From Bacteroidales bacterium UBA1458 (GTDB lineage: Bacteria; Bacteroidota; Bacteroidia; Bacteroidales; VadinHA17): a stretch of 37,389 nucleotides of DNA. The stretch is from the NCBI GenBank assembly GCA_002325785.1, contig DCSU01000006.1, positions 7,757 through 45,145 on the forward strand, given 5' to 3'. Positions 24,522 to 32,724 of this stretch are shown here, one piece after another. The translations under genes and the position numbers were made by a program. The notes under the pieces are model-generated. The model ran no database searches and had not been told where the DNA came from. It saw only the letters and a list, made by a program, of their open reading frames with translations. How positions within the stretch are numbered: position 1 is the stretch's first letter; the number at the start of each line of letters is the position of its first letter.

Positions 24522-25337
24522 ATGCACTATGACCCCATAAAGGAGCTCCTCGGGAGACAGTTCAACCGCCATCCCCTGTTGCGAAAGCTCTTTTACCGTC
24601 TTCTCAATATACTTCTGCTGCGCTCCTGGCATGTCAGAAAAGCCCTTGTGAGACTGAGCAGGTCCATAAGCCCGTCAGCCACTGTACTGGATGCCGGTAT
24701 GGGTTTCGGACAGTACTCATGGTGGATGGCCACCAGGTTCCCGGACTGGAAGATCACTGCCGCCGACATCAAGAGTGAACAGGTGGCTGACTGCAACGCC
24801 TTCTTCAAAAAAACAGGACTGGGAGACAGAGTGCATGCCTTTGAGGCAGACCTGGTGACGTGGCAGAGTGATGACAGATATGATCTGACCCTCTGCGTTG
24901 ATGTGATGGAGCATATAGAGGAAGACCGGACAGTATTTGCAGCATTCCGGTCAATGATGAACCCGGGCGGGTACCTGGTCATCTCAACACCTTCCGACAT
25001 GGGCGGCTCTGACGTGCACTCGGATGATGACACCTCCTTCATTGAAGAACATGTGCGCGACGGCTACGGCCGGGAGGAGATCACCGAAAAACTGCATACC
25101 GCAGGCTTTGGGGAGGTCTCTGTTGAATATACCTACGGTACCCCGGGAAGTATCGCCTGGAGACTCTCAATGAAATATCCCGTCATCATGCTTTCGGCGT
25201 CAAAACTCTTCTTCATTCTCCTGCCAATATGGTATCTTGCCGTAATGCCTTTCGTGCTGGTTCTGAACTGCATCGACCTGCATAAAAGACACACCAAAGG
25301 AACAGGGTTGCTGGTGATAGCCCGTAACAGCAGATGA
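24522..25337 (+). CDS. SAM-dependent methyltransferase with C-terminal membrane segment
   Basis: A class I methyltransferase of 271 residues. Motif I is VLDAGMGFGQYSWWMA (about 56-71), followed by ITAADIKSEQV (motif II acidic residue) and LTLCVDVMEHIEED (motif IV). The C-terminal 50 residues hold a hydrophobic stretch (LFFILLPIWYLAVMPFVLVL), so the enzyme is probably tied to the inner membrane. Such proteins often methylate quinones, lipids or sugars, but the substrate is not evident. It starts 5 bp after rbfA and its stop overlaps the next start by 4 bp. Confidence 0.85.
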   Translation: MHYDPIKELLGRQFNRHPLLRKLFYRLLNILLLRSWHVRKALVRLSRSISPSATVLDAGMGFGQYSWWMATRFPDWKITAADIKSEQVADCNAFFKKTGLGDRVHAFEADLVTWQSDDRYDLTLCVDVMEHIEEDRTVFAAFRSMMNPGGYLVISTPSDMGGSDVHSDDDTSFIEEHVRDGYGREEITEKLHTAGFGEVSVEYTYGTPGSIAWRLSMKYPVIMLSASKLFFILLPIWYLAVMPFVLVLNCIDLHKRHTKGTGLLVIARNSR

Positions 25338-26569
25338 AACTACCTCTCTACATAGCAAAGAGATACCTCTTCGCGAAGAAATCGCGTAACGCCATCAACG
25401 TGATCTCTGCCATCTCCGTTGCCGGTGTGATGGTGGGGACAATGGCCCTTATAACCATCCTGTCAGTATTCAACGGCCTGGAAGAGATGGTGAAAGCGAT
25501 CTTCAGCACATCCGACCCGGAGATAAAAATATCACCTTTAATGGGGAAGGTGTTCACCCCTGATTCTGTGATGCTTAAGCGGCTGGCAGCCATTGACGGC
25601 GTGGAGGTATATGCTGAAACCCTGGAAGAGAACGCCCTGCTGCGTTATGACGAACAGCAGTTTATAGCCACGGTAAAGGGCGTCTCACTTAACTATACCG
25701 ATGTCACCGATCTTGACACTGCCATGTGGGACGGCGAATTCACGCTGCAGGGCGAGAACGGAAGACCTTATGCCATTGCCGGCCTCGGAGTGGCAAACCA
25801 CCTGGGCATGAGACTCAATTTCGTATCACCTCTTTCAATATATATCCCTGACCGCAAGGCCAAAATAAGAGCCAATCCCGGGAGCGAGTTCACCCGGAGA
25901 TTCATCTATCTATCAGGTATATTTGCTGTTGAACAGGAGTTTGACTCGAAATATGTCTTCCTGCCCCTCGAATTCGCGCGGGAGCTGCTCGACTATACCA
26001 CCGAGGTAAGCTCTGTTGAGGTCAGACTGAGAGCCGGGGCAGACGCAAAAAAGACCCGGAACGCCATCAGGGAGGTTATGGGCGATGAGTTCCTGGTACA
26101 GAACAGGTATGAACAGCAGGAGATGTTCTATAAAGTGATGAAGGCCGAACGTCTTGCCATTTACGTTATCCTGACCTTTATCCTGATAATTGCATCATTC
26201 AATATTATCGGTTCACTGACAATGCTGATAATTGAAAAGGAGAGAGACATAAACATCCTTAAGAGCCTGGGAGCAAATAACCGTCTTATCAAACGCATCT
26301 TCATCTACGAGGGATGGATGATATCCATCATAGGCACTCTCCTCGGTCTGATACTGGGATTCCTGCTCTGTGCCGCCCAGCAGCACTTCGGCATCGTAAG
26401 ACTGGCCGGCGAATCACTTCTGATAGATGCCTATCCCGTCAGGATGCAGGTTGCAGACTTTATCGTTGTGGCTGCAACCGTGACTGTCATCGGTTACGCT
26501 GCCGCATGGTACCCTGTCCACTATCTCTCCCGCAGGTATCTGAATGAGAACAACAAGGAAAAGAAATGA
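25334..26569 (+). CDS. LolC/LolE-type ABC permease (lipoprotein release, FtsX fold)
   Basis: The 411-residue inner-membrane protein has the MacB/FtsX layout of the lipoprotein-releasing permeases. The first helix (about 21-47) follows IAKRYLFAKKSRNAINVISAI. A large periplasmic domain (about 50-265) comes next. Three C-terminal helices then follow, with the coupling segment IIEKERDINILKSLGANN. In proteobacteria LolC/LolE hand outer-membrane lipoproteins to LolA with the ATPase LolD; no LolD-like gene is adjacent here. It overlaps both neighbours by 4 bp, so translation is coupled. The following gene encodes a lipoprotein, which may be a client. Confidence 0.88.
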   Translation: MKLPLYIAKRYLFAKKSRNAINVISAISVAGVMVGTMALITILSVFNGLEEMVKAIFSTSDPEIKISPLMGKVFTPDSVMLKRLAAIDGVEVYAETLEENALLRYDEQQFIATVKGVSLNYTDVTDLDTAMWDGEFTLQGENGRPYAIAGLGVANHLGMRLNFVSPLSIYIPDRKAKIRANPGSEFTRRFIYLSGIFAVEQEFDSKYVFLPLEFARELLDYTTEVSSVEVRLRAGADAKKTRNAIREVMGDEFLVQNRYEQQEMFYKVMKAERLAIYVILTFILIIASFNIIGSLTMLIIEKERDINILKSLGANNRLIKRIFIYEGWMISIIGTLLGLILGFLLCAAQQHFGIVRLAGESLLIDAYPVRMQVADFIVVAATVTVIGYAAAWYPVHYLSRRYLNENNKEKK

Positions 26570-27351
26570 GCACAAGAACGATAATAATCCTTGCTGCAGC
26601 TGCCCTCATGCTGGCATCATGCGGCGATCCGGGAGGCAACAAACCCTCACATAAGATGCTCATTCCTGATGAAAAGCTGGTCTCAATCCTTACTGACACC
26701 TATCTCACCTCCGGAATGACCGACCTACAACCGATGAGAGAGTCGTGGGCGCAGCGTGACTCTATCCTTAACTATATCGATGTCATTCGCAGCCATGGCT
26801 ATACCTATGAACAATTCGACGCAACCATCAGGTACTATTTCACTGATAAACCCAAGAAGCTGTCAAGAATCTATGACAAGGTCACAGGCAACCTCCTCGA
26901 GCTCGAGGCAGTGGTGATGACGGAGAACGTTTCCGTGGACGCCGATTCGGAAGAAAACCTGTGGACAGGTAATGCCAGCTACAGTTTCCCGGAGGACTTC
27001 ACCCGCGACCCCGTATGGTTTGACATTCCTGTCGAAATGCCCGGAGAATACATCCTGCATGCCGACATACGGCTGTTTGAGGATGATAAAAGCCTTAATC
27101 CCAGGGTGACTGTCTTTTTCAGCTATCTCGACGAATCGGGGGAGGAAAAGCGGGATTACTGGGAGGAGGTAGGACTGAGCAAGGACGGCGAGTTTCAGAA
27201 AGTGCTTATCAGACAGACACTTGACACCATACCCAACGCACGCATCAGGGGCTGGCTGCTGAACCATGACAACCAGGCCGGCAAATGGGAGAAACACGCG
27301 CGGATAGCAAATATCAACCTGCGGGTTGACACCACTTCCGTGAGAAAATAA
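26566..27351 (+). CDS. DUF4296-domain lipoprotein
   Basis: The 261-residue protein has a lipoprotein signal ending in LMLASC (acylated Cys at about residue 19). The DUF4296-like domain follows (about 30-115; MLIPDEKLVSILTDTYL, IDVIRSHGYTYEQFDATIRYYF, YDKVTGNLLEL). After it, a second part of about 145 residues looks like a beta-sandwich (FDIPVEMPGEYILHADIRLF, IRGWLLNHDNQ). DUF4296 proteins are restricted to Bacteroidota and have no assigned role. The start overlaps the permease stop by 4 bp. Confidence 0.8.
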   Translation: MSTRTIIILAAAALMLASCGDPGGNKPSHKMLIPDEKLVSILTDTYLTSGMTDLQPMRESWAQRDSILNYIDVIRSHGYTYEQFDATIRYYFTDKPKKLSRIYDKVTGNLLELEAVVMTENVSVDADSEENLWTGNASYSFPEDFTRDPVWFDIPVEMPGEYILHADIRLFEDDKSLNPRVTVFFSYLDESGEEKRDYWEEVGLSKDGEFQKVLIRQTLDTIPNARIRGWLLNHDNQAGKWEKHARIANINLRVDTTSVRK

Positions 27352-27353
27352 TA

Positions 27354-28457
27354 ATGAGAAGTATCTCGGCCCAATATGTATTTACCTCGGCTGGCAAGCC
27401 TCTCCGGAGAGGTGTGGTGACCGCTGAAGCCGATGGCACCATACTGGCCGTCGAAGACACCGGGGGAGAGCTGGTTGAAAGGGCCGGAACTGAGTTCTAC
27501 AACGGGATAATAATCCCGGGCCTGGTTAACTGCCACTCGCATCTTGAGCTCTCACACATGCGTGACCTCATCGCCGGCGGCGGCGGGCTGCAGGAGTTCA
27601 TTCTCTCGGTACGTGACCGCCGCGAGGCGGAACAGGATGTTGTGACCGCAGCCGCGGAGAGAGCTGACCGCGAGATGCGCGACGGAGGCGTTGTGGCCTG
27701 CGGCGACATCAGTAACACCACGGCGTCGTTTGACGTGAAGAGGAGGAGTTCAATCCGTTACCTTACCTTCACCGAGATCTTTGGCTCAGACCCCCTTATT
27801 GCCGGCAGCCGTATGAGTGAGGCCCTGAAGGTGGCAGCCGCTGCCGCGGAGGCCGGACTGCCTGGTAATATCACACCGCATGCCGTCTATTCCGTCTCGG
27901 AACCGCTCTTTACACTTATCAACCAGCATATCAATCGTGATTCAGTCATCTCGCTGCACTTCCTCGAGTCAGATGACGAGCGGAAGATGTCCGGCGGACA
28001 TCTGGAGAGGGCTCTCACCCTGGCATCTCTCTCATCAGGGCTGATACTGGTACATAATACTGTCATCACACGCGGAGAGGCGGAGAGGCTCTCCACTGCG
28101 GGAAACACATGGTTCTGCCTCTGCCCCTCTTCCAACATGCGTATCTCCGGTACCATGCCACCGGTGACTCTACTCCGGGAAACAACTGACCGGATCGTGG
28201 CAGGCACTGACAGCCTCGCCTCGAACGACCGGCTTGATATGCTCACCGAGCTGAGACTGCTTCATGAAGCTTCACCCGAAACAGCTCTTGAGGAGGTGAT
28301 CAGGTGGGGGACCATCAACGGGGCAGAGGCTCTGAAGATGTCGGAGAGCCTGGGATCAATTGAGCCAGGGAAAAAACCCGGCCTCCTCCTGCTGGAGCCT
28401 GTCGACCTGTTGAACCTGCGCCTACTGCCGCACAGCAGGGTGCGCAAATTATTGTAG
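27354..28457 (+). CDS. Amidohydrolase-superfamily deaminase
   Basis: A metal-dependent hydrolase of 367 residues with the TIM-barrel motifs of the aminohydrolase group: GLVNCHSHLELS (metal His61, His63), TPHAVYSVS (His176), SLHFLES (His202, Glu205), His234 in ILVHNT and Asp286 in VAGTDSLASN. The set HxH...H...HxxE...D with CLCPSSN is that of deaminases acting on purine-type substrates, such as S-adenosylhomocysteine or aminodeoxyfutalosine deaminase. I cannot choose between them; no other futalosine-pathway gene is seen nearby. It starts 2 bp after the DUF4296 gene, so it belongs to the rbfA-led operon. Confidence 0.87.
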   Translation: MRSISAQYVFTSAGKPLRRGVVTAEADGTILAVEDTGGELVERAGTEFYNGIIIPGLVNCHSHLELSHMRDLIAGGGGLQEFILSVRDRREAEQDVVTAAAERADREMRDGGVVACGDISNTTASFDVKRRSSIRYLTFTEIFGSDPLIAGSRMSEALKVAAAAAEAGLPGNITPHAVYSVSEPLFTLINQHINRDSVISLHFLESDDERKMSGGHLERALTLASLSSGLILVHNTVITRGEAERLSTAGNTWFCLCPSSNMRISGTMPPVTLLRETTDRIVAGTDSLASNDRLDMLTELRLLHEASPETALEEVIRWGTINGAEALKMSESLGSIEPGKKPGLLLLEPVDLLNLRLLPHSRVRKLL

Positions 28458-28480
28458 ATTTAATGCCTAAAACCAGTTAA

Positions 28481-29263
28481 ATGCCAACATTCCTCTTCAA
28501 TAGTATAGTATTCGGACCGGTACGCAGCCGCAGGCTGGGAGTCTCACTGGGCATCAACCTTCTCCCCCTTAGCCGGAAGGTCTGCTCCTTCAATTGCATC
28601 TACTGTGAATGCGGATGGACATCCCTGGGCGGGGACATTTCAACGGCGCTGCCATCACGCTCTTCGGTGTATGAGGCTCTGAAAAAGAAACTCTCAGAGA
28701 TGAAGGAGCAGGGTAACCCTCCTGATGTCATAACCTATGCCGGTAACGGCGAGCCAACGCTGCACCCTGATTTCGCTTCAATCATTGATGACTCCTTGAT
28801 ACTGCGCAATGAGTTTTTCCCGAAAGCAAAGATATCTGTGCTGTCCAACGGATCAACATTGCACCACAGGAACGTACGCGAGGCCTTGAAGAAGGTTGAT
28901 ATGAATATCCTTAAGCTTGATTCCGTCATCCCCGCCACGGTAAGACGACTGAACCAGCCCCGCGGCACCATTGACCTTGCGAGGTTTGAGAAGCAGGTGA
29001 AGGATTTTGAAGGCCGGTTCATCATCCAGACCCTCTTTGTCAGAGGCGAATACAGGGGTGAGACCATTGACAACACCACACCGGAGGAGCTTGACGCCTG
29101 GCTTGAGGCAATCGCCCGGCTCAGGCCACAGTCGGTTATGATATATACTATCGACCGTGATACACCTGTGGGGAGCAACCTGAGAAAGGTGCCCGCCGAA
29201 GAGCTCAGGGCAATCGCCGGCAGGGTGGAGGCGCTGGGGATCAAGACATCGGTGTCAGGGTAA
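28481..29263 (+). CDS. Radical SAM protein (COG0731-like)
   Basis: The 260-residue enzyme has the [4Fe-4S] motif CSFNCIYC (Cys35, Cys39, Cys42; CX3CX2C) after FGPVRSRRLGVSLGINLLP, an opening typical of a widespread radical SAM group distantly related to wyosine synthases. The SAM-binding segment YAGNGEPTLHPDF and LSNGSTL are present. The substrate is unknown. It lies 23 bp after the amidohydrolase and 5 bp before the glycosyltransferase, so the three could be one transcript. Confidence 0.88.
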   Translation: MPTFLFNSIVFGPVRSRRLGVSLGINLLPLSRKVCSFNCIYCECGWTSLGGDISTALPSRSSVYEALKKKLSEMKEQGNPPDVITYAGNGEPTLHPDFASIIDDSLILRNEFFPKAKISVLSNGSTLHHRNVREALKKVDMNILKLDSVIPATVRRLNQPRGTIDLARFEKQVKDFEGRFIIQTLFVRGEYRGETIDNTTPEELDAWLEAIARLRPQSVMIYTIDRDTPVGSNLRKVPAEELRAIAGRVEALGIKTSVSG

Positions 29264-29268
29264 CCGTC

Positions 29269-30594
29269 ATGAGCGGCACGACGATCCTCATAAGCCCGCT
29301 GAACTGGGGCTTCGGCCATGCCGGACGAATGATACCCCTGGCCCGGGAGCTGCAGAGGAGAGGCAATAAGGTGCTCTTCGGAGCGGATGCACGACTCCTC
29401 CCGCTGCTTGAAAGCGAGCTTCCGGGTATAAAACTGATTGAGATTCCCGGGTTACATATCAGGTACTCCAGGCTGGTGCCGCAGTATGTCTGCATTTTTC
29501 TGCAGATGCCTAAGATGATTTGCTCCGCGGTCCGTGAACATTATCTATTAGAGCGCCTGGCAAAGGAGATAAAACCCTCAGTTATAATATCCGATAACCG
29601 TTTCGGTTTCTGGCACCGTGAGATCTTCTCGGTCTATGTAACCCATCAGCTCCGGATACCCTTTCCGCGGCTACTTAGGTTTATGGAGCCTTTTGCAGCA
29701 TGGGTCCACAGGAGGATCATAAGCAAGTACGATCTTTGCCTGGTGCCTGATTACCCGGGTGAGGTGAATCTCTCTGGCAGACTGTCGCATGACCTCAGGC
29801 TTCCTGCAAACTTGCATTATATGGGACCGCTGTCGAGGTTCAGGGCGGCCGCGGCCGCGGAACCATCGCCGGGGTTGAGGATCCCCGCGGCCGCGGAACC
29901 ATCGCCGGAGTTAAGGGTTCTCGCCGCCGCGGAACCGCTCTCGCCTTTAAGGCGGCCCGCTACACCGGATGACTACATCACACCGGGCCATCGCTGTTGC
30001 TCTCTCATCCTCTCCGGGCCGGAGCCGCAACGCTCCCTGCTTCTTGAGAGGGTGACAGTTGCACTCCGGGGCTTTCAGCTATACGTGCTGAGTGCAACCC
30101 CGGTGCAGGTTACTGCCAGCAGTAATCACGAGGTTACCTGTATTATTAAGCCTGACTCCGGCACAATGAGAGACCTGGTATTGCGCAGCACGATGGTCAT
30201 TACAAGAGCAGGGTATACCTCCGTCATGGAACTGGTCTCACTGGGGAAAGGTGCAGTACTGATACCTACACCCGGACAGACGGAGCAGGAGTACCTTGGT
30301 GAATATCTCAACGGACGGCACGGTTTCATAGCCGTGAATCAAAATGATACCGGCAGACTGGGCAGGCTGGTTGAAGAATGGATGGTAAATGGTGTGGCTC
30401 CTGTGCGTGACATTGCCCGGATTGTAGTATCCGCCGAGCCGCCAAATAATGAGCAGGCACAAACCATTGACTCAGCCGTGCCACAGAAGAATAAACAGAC
30501 ACCATCCATTGACTCGGCCTTGCCGCAATTGCCTGACAGTACCCCGCTGTTTGCAGAGGCATTAAATCTCATTCTTGAGCAGAAAAAAGAGTGA
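29269..30594 (+). CDS. GT-B fold glycosyltransferase (MurG-like) with repeat-expanded linker
   Basis: The 441-residue protein resembles Bacteroidota GT28-type glycosyltransferases. The N-terminal lobe has ILISPLNWGFGHAGRMIPLA (acceptor-side glycine loop) and VIISDNRFGFWH. The C-terminal lobe contains STMVITRAGYTSVMELVSLGKGAVLIPTPGQTEQEYLG, the nucleotide-sugar site. Between them, residues 195-230 are three 12-residue repeats (AAAEPSPGLRIP type), encoded by a 36-bp tandem repeat. The C-terminal tail holds a further duplicated segment (TIDSAVPQ and SIDSALPQ). Donor and acceptor are unknown. The end of the gene is part of a 24-bp direct repeat shared with the convergent gene. Confidence 0.83.
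   Translation: MSGTTILISPLNWGFGHAGRMIPLARELQRRGNKVLFGADARLLPLLESELPGIKLIEIPGLHIRYSRLVPQYVCIFLQMPKMICSAVREHYLLERLAKEIKPSVIISDNRFGFWHREIFSVYVTHQLRIPFPRLLRFMEPFAAWVHRRIISKYDLCLVPDYPGEVNLSGRLSHDLRLPANLHYMGPLSRFRAAAAAEPSPGLRIPAAAEPSPELRVLAAAEPLSPLRRPATPDDYITPGHRCCSLILSGPEPQRSLLLERVTVALRGFQLYVLSATPVQVTASSNHEVTCIIKPDSGTMRDLVLRSTMVITRAGYTSVMELVSLGKGAVLIPTPGQTEQEYLGEYLNGRHGFIAVNQNDTGRLGRLVEEWMVNGVAPVRDIARIVVSAEPPNNEQAQTIDSAVPQKNKQTPSIDSALPQLPDSTPLFAEALNLILEQKKE
29851..29958 (+). repeat. Three 36-bp tandem repeats inside the glycosyltransferase gene
   Basis: Units at 29851-29886, 29887-29922 and 29923-29958 each encode a 12-residue Ala/Pro/Leu-rich block. The first 22 bases of units 1 and 2 are identical; unit 3 is more diverged. 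Being a multiple of three, copy changes keep the frame. The position is the interdomain linker of the enzyme. Confidence 0.85.
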
Positions 30595-30640
30595 CAGCGG
30601 CCGTAAATCCCCTACCTGAGCAGAAAAAAGAGTGACAGCG
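30576..30640. repeat. 24-bp exact direct repeat at the ends of two convergent genes
   Basis: The 24 bases at 30576-30599 are repeated exactly at 30617-30640 (offset 41 bp). The first copy holds the last codons and stop of the glycosyltransferase. The second codes, on the opposite strand, for the last residues of the PAP2-like protein. A short local duplication is the simplest origin. Confidence 0.8.
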
Positions 30641-31247
30641 CCATGACCGCAGCCCCTGCTGCCAGTCCGGTCCAGACCTCAGACGGGGTATGATCATCGA
30701 GCCAAATCCTTGATGACATCACCGACCCGCCTACGATGAGCACCGATGTCAGCTGCCATACCGTACTGATGTCATAAAGCACAATCATGAAGATTATAAG
30801 CACCAGCAGTCCCCCTATTCCGGCGGCGTGCAGCGAAATCCGGTAGAAGGTGGTGATAAGCAGGGTGATGAGAGTGACTACGGCAACAGAGATGAAGTAA
30901 GCCCTGAACAGATTCGGTACCTGCATCCGGAGAAGAAGGTAAGCAGTGAGCGTGTACATCATAAGCGCGAAGGTGAGCAGTATGACCCTCTCATTTCGGT
31001 CACGCGCATTGAAGGTGGTTATGGCTCCCCTGACATAGAGTATCGTAGCCAGCGCCAGAGGCAGGATGACATTATTAGTAAGCACCAGGATAAATATCAT
31101 CCTCTTCAGCTGGGAGGGAATGAAGGAGAGCAGGGTCGGGGAACTGTAAATAATCAGCAGTCCGTACAGTGGAATGAAAATGGGATGGAATATCACTGAG
31201 AGCACCTCTGCTGCTTTCGTCAGCCGGCTCTTTTCCACGGGGTTCAT
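30612..31247 (-). CDS. PAP2-like integral membrane protein
   Basis: The 211-residue protein has about six membrane helices. Near the C-terminus it reads SSRIWLDDHTPSEVWTG. This fits the third motif of PAP2 phosphatases (SR-x5-H-x3-D) except that the last Asp is Glu. An earlier RISLHAAGIGG segment sits where the PSGH motif is expected, without its Pro-Ser-Gly. A clear KX6RP motif is not seen. It may be a diverged lipid phosphatase or an inactive relative. Its ATG overlaps the rpoN stop by 4 bp, so it is the last gene of an asnS-rpoN operon. Confidence 0.65.
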   Translation of the reverse strand: MNPVEKSRLTKAAEVLSVIFHPIFIPLYGLLIIYSSPTLLSFIPSQLKRMIFILVLTNNVILPLALATILYVRGAITTFNARDRNERVILLTFALMMYTLTAYLLLRMQVPNLFRAYFISVAVVTLITLLITTFYRISLHAAGIGGLLVLIIFMIVLYDISTVWQLTSVLIVGGSVMSSRIWLDDHTPSEVWTGLAAGAAVMALSLFFLLR

Positions 31248-32704
31248 TTTATCTCCTTCCTCATCCTGGCAACAGGAATATTCAACTGTTCACGGTATTT
31301 GGCAACCGTGCGCCGTGCAATCTGGTAACCCTTCTCCTGGAGTATCTCAGTAAGTTTCTCATCCGTGAGCGGCCGGCGCTTGTCTTCATTGCCAAGGCAC
31401 TCCTGAAGGATCCTCTTAATCTCGCGTGTCGAGACCTCATCTCCGCCATCAGTCTGCATCCCCTCGGAAAAGAAGAACTTCAGCGGATAGATCCCGAAGT
31501 GAGTCTGTATATACTTGCTGTTGGCCACGCGTGACACGGTGGAGATATCGAGCCCAGTCATCTCAGCCACATCCTTCAGAATCATGGGTCTGAGTTTGGT
31601 GTCATCACCTTCCACGAAGTACTCCTTCTGGTATTCCAGTATGGCATTCATGGTCAGCAGGAGAGTGTTCTGACGCTGCCGGATGGCATCAATAAACCAT
31701 TTGGCGGCATCAAGCTTCTGCTTCACGAACATTATTGCGTCACGGTTCTGCTTACCCGCTGCCTTATCGCGACTGTATGACTCAAGCATCTCGCTGTAAC
31801 CGCGATTGACCTTCAGCTCAGGGATGTTACGGTTGTTCAGGCTCAGTTCGAACCCGTTGTCCGTCTGGTCAAGGAGAAAGTCCGGTATGATATGCTGTGC
31901 TGACCTGCTGTAGGGATCACTGACAACACCACCCGGCTTGGGGTTTAGCTTCAGCACCTCGTCAATGATGCTCTTCATCTCCTCCTCGCCAATCATCAGC
32001 TTTGCCATGATCTTCTCATAGTGCCTCCTCGAAAACTCTTCGAAGTAATCGCTCAGTACGGTCTTTGTGAGTGCTACGGAGCGTACCGAAATGTCCTTTC
32101 GCTCTATCTGCAGCAGCAGGCACTCGCGGAGATCACGGGCTCCAACCCCCGCCGGCTCCAGGTCCTGTATTATCTTGAGTATCGCGTTCAGCTCCTCTGT
32201 GTCCGTGGTTATGTTCTGTAAAAAAGCAAGATCATCAACCATATTCTCAACCTCACGGCGCAGATAGCCGTCGTCATCGATGTTACCTATAATATACTCA
32301 CCCAGGATATCTTCCCTCTCGGTATCAGACCTGAGGTTGAACTGGGAGGTGAGGTTCTCATGGAATGATGACCCGGAGGCATAGGGGATCTCATCCCGTC
32401 TCTCCTCATCCTTGGAGGTATTGTTTACCTGGAGGCGGTAATCAGGGATATCCTCATCATTGAGGTAATCGTCAAGGGCAAACTCTTCCTGGTCGCGCTC
32501 ATCCTGTTCAACATCGATATCCTCCTCTTCTTCACCCTGCACCTCGTCATCATCAGGCCCCTCCTCCAGGGCGGGATTCTCTTCCAGTTCCTTCTTGATA
32601 CGCTGCTCCATCTGCATGGCAGGCACCTCCAGCAGCTTGATCATCTGGATCTGCTGTGGTGAAAGCTTCTGGAGCAGTTTCTGTTGTAGTCTCTGGTCGA
32701 GCAT
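31244..32704 (-). CDS. rpoN: RNA polymerase sigma-54 factor
   Basis: Alternative sigma factor that recognises -24/-12 promoters and needs an enhancer-binding ATPase. The 486-residue protein has the Gln/Leu-rich region I (LQQKLLQKLSPQQIQMIKLL), an acidic region II (about 50-85), the core-binding domain, and the C-terminal DNA-binding domain ending with the RpoN box ARRTVAKYRE (463-472). The length is normal. It lies 20 bp after asnS and is coupled to the PAP2-like gene. No enhancer-binding activator is in the window. Confidence 0.96.
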   Translation of the reverse strand: MLDQRLQQKLLQKLSPQQIQMIKLLEVPAMQMEQRIKKELEENPALEEGPDDDEVQGEEEEDIDVEQDERDQEEFALDDYLNDEDIPDYRLQVNNTSKDEERRDEIPYASGSSFHENLTSQFNLRSDTEREDILGEYIIGNIDDDGYLRREVENMVDDLAFLQNITTDTEELNAILKIIQDLEPAGVGARDLRECLLLQIERKDISVRSVALTKTVLSDYFEEFSRRHYEKIMAKLMIGEEEMKSIIDEVLKLNPKPGGVVSDPYSRSAQHIIPDFLLDQTDNGFELSLNNRNIPELKVNRGYSEMLESYSRDKAAGKQNRDAIMFVKQKLDAAKWFIDAIRQRQNTLLLTMNAILEYQKEYFVEGDDTKLRPMILKDVAEMTGLDISTVSRVANSKYIQTHFGIYPLKFFFSEGMQTDGGDEVSTREIKRILQECLGNEDKRRPLTDEKLTEILQEKGYQIARRTVAKYREQLNIPVARMRKEIK

Positions 32705-32724
32705 AATGCCTGCCGTTCAGGTTG

